From: Gammaproteobacteria bacterium
GTDB taxonomy: Bacteria > Pseudomonadota > Gammaproteobacteria > GCF-002020875
DNA: 8,855 nt
NCBI GenBank assembly: GCA_018671205.1
Contig: JABHIC010000392.1
Location: forward strand, 1-8,855
Direction: 5' to 3'
Shown here: in pieces, positions 1 through 6,137 of the stretch
Numbering within the stretch: the first letter of the stretch is position 1
Layout of the letters: each line of letters starts with the position of its first letter
The notes under the pieces: model-generated
What the model was told of the DNA's origin: nothing
What the model saw: only the letters and a program-made list of their open reading frames with translations
Database searches by the model: none
Program-made: the position numbers and the translations under genes

Positions 1-818
1 AACTCCCCTTTGGGGTGGAGGAAGAGCTCCTCCCACTTCATTGCTGCGGCATAGCTCATGCGGGTTGAGAGTCCAGCCTTCCGGCTCTCATGTCCAAACT
101 GGTCGATCTTGAGGTGTAGCCTCTCCATCTCTCTCTTGATCGCAGGCTCAGGCATGACCCAGGCGGCCTGTTCGGGGAAATCCCGGAACCAGCGTTTGGG
201 GGGGTAGAGCCGGCGTCGGCATTCGCGGCTGGAGGGGATATTTTTCAGCCCCTTTTTACCCTGTAGATAGGCCTGGTTAATCTCCTTCAGGAAGGGGACT
301 GTCTTTGGCCCCATGCGGATAAAGAAGTGGTCGGTTCGCGGATTGGGCTCCAGGTTGATACTACGGATACCCAGTAGCATTCGAATATCATGGTTACCTG
401 CAAGGAGGGTGACCCTGGCCTTTTTATCAATCAGTATCTTGATGACACGCAGTAGACGCAGGGTGCTGGGCCCCTTGTCAAAGTAGTCCCCACCAATCAG
501 AAACTCCCCCTTGCGCCCCTTTTTGGTGAGTTGGATCTGCCTGTCTTCAACCCCTGTTTTTTTGACCGCACCAGTCGCAACCAGAGAGGCGATAAAGGCA
601 TCGGCATCACCATGTAGATCGGCAATAAAGTAGATGGGGTGTTTGGGCCACCGCCAGGGCTCCTCGCCGATTACCTTGACAAATTCCTTGAGGTAGGAGG
701 CCCGGTGGTACGGGTCTTTTTTGATGGAGAGGTTTTTGCCCAGTAGCCATGCCTGGCTCTGTTGAGGGAGCCGGGTATGGGTCCACTCCTCTCCCCGGTA
801 GTGCGGGCTCTTAATCAC
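1..818 (-). CDS. Calcineurin-like metallophosphatase (PPP-type), C-terminus off the left edge
   Basis: This is an open frame of 272 codons that runs off the window, so only the N-terminal part is visible. It carries the three N-terminal signatures of the two-metal phosphoesterase fold: DLHGD at residues 67-71, GGDYFDKGP at 109-117 and GNHD at 141-144. These supply the Asp/His/Asn ligands of the dinuclear centre and the catalytic His. The spacing and the 'GDxxDKG' form resemble bacterial Ser/Thr protein phosphatases and diadenosine tetraphosphatases. The C-terminal His motifs must lie outside the window. The N-terminal 60 residues are polar, with no signal peptide, so the protein is probably cytoplasmic. 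I chose the GTG start at 818-816 because GGAG precedes it by 9 nt and it overlaps the stop of the upstream phosphatase gene by 8 nt (GTGATTAA), which suggests translational coupling. The substrate cannot be told from sequence; nucleotide or phosphoprotein substrates are both possible. Confidence 0.85.
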   Translation of the reverse strand, partial: MIKSPHYRGEEWTHTRLPQQSQAWLLGKNLSIKKDPYHRASYLKEFVKVIGEEPWRWPKHPIYFIADLHGDADAFIASLVATGAVKKTGVEDRQIQLTKKGRKGEFLIGGDYFDKGPSTLRLLRVIKILIDKKARVTLLAGNHDIRMLLGIRSINLEPNPRTDHFFIRMGPKTVPFLKEINQAYLQGKKGLKNIPSSRECRRRLYPPKRWFRDFPEQAAWVMPEPAIKREMERLHLKIDQFGHESRKAGLSTRMSYAAAMKWEELFLHPKGE

Positions 819-1491
819 GATAATCCGCTCCTGTTATTCTGATTTTCCATGCGCCATCAAGATGAGACCAGCTCTCATCATCAAGCCGTTCAAAGAGCAG
901 AGGGGTACCGTGGTACATACTTAACTTCGCAATCTGTTCATACTCCAGCAGGCCCAGATGGTAGGCCGCGTGGCGAAAAGCGGCACCATGTCCGACAAAT
1001 AGTTTAATACTATCGTCTGCGTTGGGGAGTTGGTCAATGCGCGTCTGGAGGTGCCGGGCCACCCGTTCTCCCGCCTCCAGTAGTGACTCCGCCCCCTGTA
1101 GCGGCAGGCGAAAGTGGCTGTCGGACTTCCAACCCTGGGGAAGATCGGGGTAGCGTGGATCGTTGTGGATGACCTCGCGGATCTCCCTGCTGGTCAGGTT
1201 GGCCGCAGCACCCACGCTGCGCTCTGACAGTGTCTGGAAACTGGTGAGTGAACCATTAAGTGTGGTGGCAATAATCTCTGCAGTTTGCCAGGCCCTGAGC
1301 TGCTCTGAGCAGTCAATTTCTGGCACCAGCTGCCAGCCATTTTCATCGACCCACTCTCCAATGGTGAGCGCAGCCTGCTCGGCATGTTTTTTACCCGCAG
1401 CGTTGAGTGGATAGGGCTGGAGTGCACTGGGGGTATTCTCCCTCTGCTGGTAATCCCCGTGGCGAATGATCGCTGCGATACGTCGTCCCAC
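811..1491 (-). CDS. Histidine phosphatase family protein (SixA/phosphoglycerate mutase-like)
   Basis: The 226-residue protein has the histidine-phosphatase arrangement. The RHG motif is at residues 10-12, with His11 as the predicted phospho-accepting nucleophile. A second Arg lies in SEQLRAWQTAE (Arg66), an acidic residue in LSER (Glu90) is the likely proton donor, and the second catalytic His is in VGHG (His168). The family removes phosphate from small molecules or phosphohistidine through a phosphohistidine intermediate. There is no signal peptide or membrane segment. The GTG start abuts the TAG stop of the ATP-grasp gene with no gap, and the 3' end overlaps the metallophosphatase start by 8 nt, so it lies in the middle of a tight operon. 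Its neighbours suggest it acts on a product or partner of the ATP-grasp enzyme or of the PhoU-kinase fusion. That role is inferred; the fold assignment is firm. Confidence 0.9.
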   Translation of the reverse strand: MGRRIAAIIRHGDYQQRENTPSALQPYPLNAAGKKHAEQAALTIGEWVDENGWQLVPEIDCSEQLRAWQTAEIIATTLNGSLTSFQTLSERSVGAAANLTSREIREVIHNDPRYPDLPQGWKSDSHFRLPLQGAESLLEAGERVARHLQTRIDQLPNADDSIKLFVGHGAAFRHAAYHLGLLEYEQIAKLSMYHGTPLLFERLDDESWSHLDGAWKIRITGADYRD

Positions 1492-2382
1492 CTATCCAAT
1501 CTCTTTGAGTACGTGAGCCACATAGAGGGCCGCAGCATCAATGCCGATCCCATCCTTTGCCCCCTGAAAGCCACCAAAAGCGGATACCTCGAAGACAATG
1601 GGCCCCTGGTTGGTCTCAGCAACATCCACGGTTGTGAAATCCATATTGAACAGTGCCTGAGCCTGATGAGCGAGTGCAATGACCTCGTCTGTCGGGGTAT
1701 GGGGGGCATACCGCCCCCCACTATGAATGGTTGTGTTCCAGGTCTCCCCTTGTGAAACTCGCGCATAACTGCCGAGATAGCGACCCGCAAGGAATACCAT
1801 GCCGAGGTCTCTACCGGGGAGCTCAATTTTGCGCTGGATATACATCATCGGGTTCTCTTCCCTGAAGGAGAGTATCGCCTGTCTCAGCGCCGCAGGCTCC
1901 TGATGGTCATCGATAATCAACATACCGCGCGCCTTGGTTGAGTAGAGTGGCTTGAAAACCGCGCTACCAAAGCGCTGGACCGCCTCTATTGCATGATTCA
2001 CCTCCTCGGTCACTACCGTGTCGGGCATAGGGATACCGGCATTGCGCAGGGTCACGGTACAACTGAGTCGGTCAATAAGCCGCAACATGCTCTGGGCGGG
2101 ACTGAAAACGCGCACCCCAGCCTGTTCTGCAACCCGCAGCAGCTCCAGACGGTCCAGCGTGGTGGGGGAGTAGACCGCACTGATCTTTTTGACCACCAGC
2201 GCATCCAGCTCACACAAGTTATGGGAGCCTGAATAGAGGCTATTCTGCTCCAGATCGAGGGTGACATTGGCCATATCGACCACCAATCGAAAGCCGGTCT
2301 CTTTTTCGACCGCATCCGCCAGGGTCTCTGTAGACCACTTCCCGGGTATGCCGATGACTCCAATTTTGGGTGGGGTTCTCAT
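1492..2382 (-). CDS. RimK-like ATP-grasp ligase, GAK-system type
   Basis: The 296-residue protein aligns by eye with RimK/glutathione-synthase ATP-grasp enzymes, which use ATP to activate a carboxylate as acyl-phosphate and join it to an amine or thiol. Visible elements are an N-terminal pre-ATP-grasp region beginning KIGVIGIPGKW (residues 6-16), the ATP-binding Lys in VFKP (144) with a following flexible loop STKARGM, a GRDLGMVFLAGRYLGSYAR strand pair (190-208), WNTTIHSGGR (215-224) and the metal-binding end TTVDVAE...IVFEVSAFGG (250-271). Where RimK has E-V-N, this protein has E-V-S. The distinctive N-terminus and this EVSAFGG ending match my memory of the GAK-system ATP-grasp family, whose substrate is unknown. 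The start is ATG with GGAG 12 nt upstream, and it lies 16 nt after the PhoU-kinase gene. ATP-grasp membership is near certain; the GAK assignment is from memory, supported by the adjacent CofD-like gene. Confidence 0.88.
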   Translation of the reverse strand: MRTPPKIGVIGIPGKWSTETLADAVEKETGFRLVVDMANVTLDLEQNSLYSGSHNLCELDALVVKKISAVYSPTTLDRLELLRVAEQAGVRVFSPAQSMLRLIDRLSCTVTLRNAGIPMPDTVVTEEVNHAIEAVQRFGSAVFKPLYSTKARGMLIIDDHQEPAALRQAILSFREENPMMYIQRKIELPGRDLGMVFLAGRYLGSYARVSQGETWNTTIHSGGRYAPHTPTDEVIALAHQAQALFNMDFTTVDVAETNQGPIVFEVSAFGGFQGAKDGIGIDAAALYVAHVLKEIG

Positions 2383-2398
2383 GTTGGGTTAGCTCCAG

Positions 2399-4045
2399 TT
2401 AATCGATGAAAATCTCGCGAATGGGCAGGCGGAAACCCTTTTTGTCAGGCTTTGACGCCAGTACCAGTTCGATCAGGTAGCGGGCACGAACCCACATCGC
2501 CCGGGAGACTGTTTTGTCGAGAATAAAACGGGTCGAGGTGGCAAAGGATCGAGCCAGGCCCAGGGCGAGTCGTAGCTCAAAGGTGGTATCTCCAGACCGT
2601 TTTGCATGAGCTGTGGCAAAGCGGTAAATGCTGTAACTCTGCTGAAGAACCCGCCGACGAAGCGTTGGCTCTTCAACCCGTAAGCGATAGTTGGAGACCA
2701 TAAAGACGGAGACATCCTGCGCATAGTCCATATAGGTGGAGCGGTGCAGATCAATAAAGTTGATCCTCTTCTCCAAGGGGTCATAGATGATGTTATCCAC
2801 ATTGAAATCACCGTGAATGTAGACGGAAAAGGGGGCCGTGAGCTGCTTCTCATAATCGCGTGCCCGCCGCAGCAGGGAAGCAAACGATGGCAACAGATGG
2901 TTGCCAATCTGCCGGCTCCCCTCGATAAATTCCGGGTGTAGCCGATAGACATCCTCCAGCCGTTGTTCCAGCTGATCCATGTAGTGTGCGGCGACCGGCT
3001 TTTGGGTCTCTGTTTCAGACCAGATCAGGCGCAATGTTTTTTGAAGCTGCTTCATCGTCTGTTTCAGTAGCTTGGGGGACTCATGCAGCACGATCTGCTC
3101 GAAGGTCAGCCCGGCGAGGTGCTCGATCAGTAGCGCGGCGGATTGTCCCTGTTTGTGGTAGGAGAGAATTTTCGGGGCCACCCCGGGAAAGATCTCATGC
3201 CAGTTTTTTACCCCGTCACGCTCCTCCCTGACTTTACGTTTCTCTCCATCCTTGAAGATGGCCAACTGCTCGTTACCCTCCTGATCGGTGGTGCTGAGCC
3301 CAGAGATACCACTGCCCGATCGCGTCTGGGCGATGGCTTCCAGCGCGGGGTCTGAGCGGTTATCGACACCATTCAGCTGGGCGATCGAGGCCTGCAGGGT
3401 GTGGTAGCGGTCGGTGTTGAGTGGTTGCCCCAGATTGGCTGAGATAATTGCCTCGCTGATACTGAGTAATACATCCCCCATCTGCTCAATGGAGCGGGCA
3501 ATAAAGAGGGCAGAGACCAGATCCTCGGTCTGGTGTCGATTGTTCTGTTTCAGGTCGGCGATATATTTGCGCTGCAGCTTTTTGTAGGCGTGGTCCAGTT
3601 TATTCTCAATGCGGCCGATCTTGAGGGCAAGCTGCGTATCACTCTTGTCGATGGCCTCATCAATCATGCCTACACCCTTGCCAATACGCCGCAGCAGGGT
3701 AATGTAGAGTTTAGAGGGCAGATGTTTTCTCTTTTTTAGATAGCCAACCTGTTGAATCGCATCACGGCAGAGTTCAGAGATGCGCTCTAGGTCGGTAGCG
3801 ATGCACTCCAGCGAGCGCAGGAGCCGGGTCTCACTCGGTAGCCCCCTGTTTTTTTGCATCATCAGTGCCAGGCAACTGCTATGGATGCTGCTCTTGAGGT
3901 TGTAGGTATAACCGCTACGATCCACAATGCGTTTAGCGACAGTAACGGAGTAGTTGCTGAAATAGAGTCCGAGATTGGAGAGCTGTGACTCAATCTCGGA
4001 AATCAGGAAACGCAGGTTCTCGTGGATACTTTTGGGAGTGCGCAT
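2399..4045 (-). CDS. PhoU-domain protein fused to an APH-type phosphotransferase (kinase)
   Basis: The 548-residue protein has two parts. Residues about 1-205 are helical with two PhoU-like repeats, recognised by SLECIATDLERISELC (79-93) and FIARSIEQMGDVLLSISEAI (181-200), each resembling the PhoU 'ARxLERIGD' signature. After a polar linker (about 225-255), residues about 260-530 form an aminoglycoside-phosphotransferase/choline-kinase-like domain. The catalytic loop is HGDFNVDN (411-418; Asp413 base, Asn418 metal ligand) and the DFG-equivalent is FIDLH (Asp432). The Lys/Glu ATP-binding region near residues 265-285 is less clear. PhoU proteins relay phosphate status; APH-like kinases phosphorylate small molecules or sometimes proteins. 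Both halves lack membrane segments. It is the first gene of the leftward operon, 26 nt below a predicted promoter start. The ATG has only a weak AGAAGAG ribosome site. The substrate is unknown. Confidence 0.85.
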   Translation of the reverse strand: MRTPKSIHENLRFLISEIESQLSNLGLYFSNYSVTVAKRIVDRSGYTYNLKSSIHSSCLALMMQKNRGLPSETRLLRSLECIATDLERISELCRDAIQQVGYLKKRKHLPSKLYITLLRRIGKGVGMIDEAIDKSDTQLALKIGRIENKLDHAYKKLQRKYIADLKQNNRHQTEDLVSALFIARSIEQMGDVLLSISEAIISANLGQPLNTDRYHTLQASIAQLNGVDNRSDPALEAIAQTRSGSGISGLSTTDQEGNEQLAIFKDGEKRKVREERDGVKNWHEIFPGVAPKILSYHKQGQSAALLIEHLAGLTFEQIVLHESPKLLKQTMKQLQKTLRLIWSETETQKPVAAHYMDQLEQRLEDVYRLHPEFIEGSRQIGNHLLPSFASLLRRARDYEKQLTAPFSVYIHGDFNVDNIIYDPLEKRINFIDLHRSTYMDYAQDVSVFMVSNYRLRVEEPTLRRRVLQQSYSIYRFATAHAKRSGDTTFELRLALGLARSFATSTRFILDKTVSRAMWVRARYLIELVLASKPDKKGFRLPIREIFID

Positions 4046-4057
4046 GGCTCTTCTAAT

Positions 4058-4076
4058 AGGTGTAAATGTCGCACCT
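4058..4076. promoter_or_regulatory. Inverted repeat over the leftward transcription start (candidate operator)
   Basis: AGGTG and CACCT form a perfect 5-bp inverted repeat separated by 9 bases. It begins just below the -10 of the leftward promoter and covers the predicted start site, the usual place for a repressor site. The arms are short, so chance is possible. The repeat could also form a weak hairpin in the leader RNA. Confidence 0.35.
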
Positions 4077-4077
4077 G

Positions 4078-4106
4078 ATAATAGTGTCGTATGTTACGCT
4101 TGTAAA
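4078..4106 (-). promoter_or_regulatory. Predicted sigma70 promoter for the leftward PhoU-kinase operon
   Basis: Reading the minus strand, TTTACA (4106-4101) is followed after exactly 17 bases by TATTAT (4083-4078). Each differs from the -35 (TTGACA) and -10 (TATAAT) consensus at one or two positions. The predicted start of transcription is near 4071, leaving a leader of about 26 nt before the ATG at 4045. No classical 18-bp Pho box lies over the -35. Confidence 0.6.
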
Positions 4107-4178
4107 CCTGAATGGAGACGAATAAGGGTAACTATTCCGGGGGAGCGGATGAGTTGCCAAAAAAGAAAAGATAACGCT

Positions 4179-5372
4179 ATGCATACCATCCACGTTACTC
4201 GTGCGGTAGTGGTACCGGATCTGCTACGCCTGGAACGTTACAAAAAAAATCCGGAACTTGGCCCCACGCTACTTTTTTTTAGCGGAGGTAGCGCATTGAC
4301 GCGCCTGAGTAGCCGACTTAAAGAGTATTCCCACAATACTATCCATATGGTGACACCGTTTGATTCCGGTGGCAGCTCTGCAGTGCTGCGTAAGGCATTC
4401 GACATGCCGTCCATTGGTGATCTTCGCAGCCGGATGATGGCACTGGCCGATATGTCGATTACCGGCCACCCTAATATCTATCGACTGTTTACCTACCGTT
4501 TCTCCAGAGAGGAGGAGAATGGGGCACTGCTGGAGCGTTTACGGAGAATCTGTAGTGGTAAAGAGCGGTTGATCCGGGCGGTTCCCAACCCCATGCGCAG
4601 GCTTATTCGTATCCAGTTAGGGTACTTTCTCGAGCGGATGCCCTCCTCATTTGATCTGCGTGGGGCGAGTATCGGTAATCTCATTCTTGCGGGGGGGTAC
4701 CTCAATAACCATAAACATCTCGACCCCATCATCTTTCTATTTTCCAAACTGGTTAATGTGCATGGTACGGTACGGGCTATTGTCAATGATGATCTCCATC
4801 TGGGGGTAACGCTTGAGGATGGAAGCCAGATTCTGGGCCAGCACCGGATGACCGGTAAGGAGTGTCCGCCACTCGCCTCCCCGGTAAAGCAGCTCTTTCT
4901 GTCGGCAGATTTAGACCAGCGGGAGCCGGCAGAGGCGACACTGCGTAAAAAGAATGGCAAACTGATCCGGCGTGCCGAGTTGATCTGTTATCCGCCGGGT
5001 AGTTTTTACTCTAGCCTGATTGCGAACCTGTTACCCAATGGGGTGAGCCGTGCGATTGCTACCAACCACTGTCCTAAAGTATATGTTCCCAACCTTGGTC
5101 ACGATCCTGAGCAGATTGGCATGACGATGGATGACGCCATACGAACCCTGCTTCACTATCTGCAGCAGGGGAGTGGCCCTCAATACGACAGAGGTGATTT
5201 TATTAACTTTGTGCTGATCGACAGCAACCCCGATACCTACCCGGATCGGGTTTCGGCACTGCTACTGGATGAGCTTGGTATCCAGCTGATCGAGACAAAG
5301 CTGGTCAGAAAGCGTAATGCGGAACAGTACGATCCAGCGCTGCTGGCATCCGCACTACTCTCTCTGACCTGA
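4179..5372 (+). CDS. CofD/YvcK-fold protein, GAK-system CofD-like
   Basis: The 397-residue protein has the CofD/YvcK nucleotide-binding pattern. FFSGGSAL (33-40) is the N-terminal glycine motif, TPFDSGGSS (59-67) followed by IGDLR (79-83) matches the family's 'DxGGSSG...GDxR' segment, GNLILAG (166-172) follows, and PPGSFYSSLIANLLPNG (272-288) matches the CofD 'GPGSLYTSILP' loop. CofD itself transfers a phospholactyl group in F420 synthesis; YvcK binds UDP-sugars. This divergent branch, with its N-terminal VTRAVVVPDLLRLERYK stretch, fits the CofD-related family of the GAK system, whose reaction is unknown. I chose ATG 4179 because homology-like sequence begins there and GAAAAG lies 8 nt upstream. 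ATG 4149, with GGGGGAG only 3 nt upstream, would add ten residues. The frame is open further left to 3975, but that part is antisense to the kinase gene and does not look like protein. The response-regulator gene follows after 21 nt. Confidence 0.87.
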   Translation: MHTIHVTRAVVVPDLLRLERYKKNPELGPTLLFFSGGSALTRLSSRLKEYSHNTIHMVTPFDSGGSSAVLRKAFDMPSIGDLRSRMMALADMSITGHPNIYRLFTYRFSREEENGALLERLRRICSGKERLIRAVPNPMRRLIRIQLGYFLERMPSSFDLRGASIGNLILAGGYLNNHKHLDPIIFLFSKLVNVHGTVRAIVNDDLHLGVTLEDGSQILGQHRMTGKECPPLASPVKQLFLSADLDQREPAEATLRKKNGKLIRRAELICYPPGSFYSSLIANLLPNGVSRAIATNHCPKVYVPNLGHDPEQIGMTMDDAIRTLLHYLQQGSGPQYDRGDFINFVLIDSNPDTYPDRVSALLLDELGIQLIETKLVRKRNAEQYDPALLASALLSLT

Positions 5373-5393
5373 GTGACGGAAGAAGAGGTATGG

Positions 5394-6137
5394 ATGGTGA
5401 GTAAGAGCGAAATAATGAGTGTACTGGTGGTTGATGATGAGCCGGACCTGAGAGAGATGGTGGTGGGCTACCTGAAGGGGGAGGGAATCTTGACCCGGGA
5501 GGCGGCTGATGCGGCCTCGGCATGGCAGGAAATTATCACCGATCGTCCCGATATTATCTTGCTGGACTGGATGTTGCCAGATATGGATGGAATTCAGCTA
5601 CTGTATAAAATTAGGTCCAAAAAGCGGCTGAGAAGAGTGGCGGTGATTATGCTCACGGCTCGTGCGGATGAACAGAGCCGGGTCGCGGGGCTGGATGCGG
5701 GAGCCGATGACTATATTGTTAAACCCTTCTCTCTGCAGGAGATGGTGGCCCGTCTTCGTGCGGTGTCGCGGCGTATACAGCCCCCTCTGGATGCCCCAGA
5801 GATGGAACCACTCCCCACTGATGAGATCAGCATGGACATTAACCGCCACAAGGTCTTTGTGAAAGGGGAGCGGGCACATCTGAGCCCAACCGAGTTTCGT
5901 CTACTCCACTTCCTGATGAGCCATCCAGACAAGGTCTATAGCCGCAGTCAGCTGTTGAGCCATGTTTGGGGCGACACGGTGGTTGTGGAAGAGCGTACGG
6001 TGGATCAGCATGTACGTCGTCTACGCAAGGTTCTGGAGCAGCATGGTGGTAGTGGGCAGGTGATTGCAACGGTGCGTGGTTTTGGTTATCAATTTACCGC
6101 TCATGATGCCGTCGATGATAGCGTTGATGGCCAGTAA
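5394..6137 (+). CDS. phoB: PhoB-type phosphate-response regulator (OmpR family)
   Basis: From ATG 5394 the protein has 247 residues. The receiver domain holds the acidic pair Asp14-Asp15 (VVDDEPD), the phosphoacceptor Asp58 in LLDWMLP, Thr88 in MLTAR and Lys110 in IVKPF. The C-terminal winged helix (about 143-236) has the PhoB-like LSPTEFRLLHF, VYSRSQLLSHVWG and RTVDQHVRRLRKVLE recognition helix and ends in VRGFGYQF. This is very close to E. coli PhoB, which activates phosphate-starvation genes. I chose 5394 because AGAAGAGG lies about 5 nt upstream. GTG 5373, directly after the preceding stop, would add seven residues, and ATG 5415 would remove seven; the receiver is intact in all cases. It lies between the CofD-like gene (21-nt gap) and the PhoR-like gene (overlap), so the GAK component and the sensor system are probably co-transcribed. 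Confidence 0.93.
   Translation: MVSKSEIMSVLVVDDEPDLREMVVGYLKGEGILTREAADAASAWQEIITDRPDIILLDWMLPDMDGIQLLYKIRSKKRLRRVAVIMLTARADEQSRVAGLDAGADDYIVKPFSLQEMVARLRAVSRRIQPPLDAPEMEPLPTDEISMDINRHKVFVKGERAHLSPTEFRLLHFLMSHPDKVYSRSQLLSHVWGDTVVVEERTVDQHVRRLRKVLEQHGGSGQVIATVRGFGYQFTAHDAVDDSVDGQ

Larger units (their letters stand above)
4046..4178. promoter_or_regulatory. Divergent intergenic region between the two operons
   Basis: This 133-base gap separates the head-to-head starts of the PhoU-kinase and CofD-like genes, so it should hold promoters for both directions. The leftward promoter and an inverted repeat are listed separately. I could not find a convincing rightward -35/-10 pair. TGT-beginning hexamers at 4085, 4092 and 4101 recall half of a PhoB box, but their spacing (7 and 9) does not fit the 11-base PhoB repeat. 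Confidence 0.7.

Noticed and set aside
1194..1826. Long minus-strand frame across the histidine phosphatase and ATP-grasp genes
   Set aside because: It is a shadow in another frame: no recognisable motif, Arg/Ser/Pro-rich composition, and two well-supported genes occupy the same strand.
2473..2952. Minus-strand frame of 159 codons within the PhoU-kinase gene
   Set aside because: It is out of frame with the HGD-containing kinase domain, which is clearly the coding frame, and has no motif of its own.
4084..4107. Possible PhoB box in the divergent region
   Set aside because: TGT-beginning hexamers at 4085, 4092 and 4101 do not have the 11-base periodicity of the Pho box and match its consensus poorly.
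3975..4178. N-terminal extension of the CofD-like frame to 3975
   Set aside because: It overlaps the start of the opposite-strand PhoU-kinase gene and the promoter region, and its sequence does not look like family N-terminus; the frame is open by chance.
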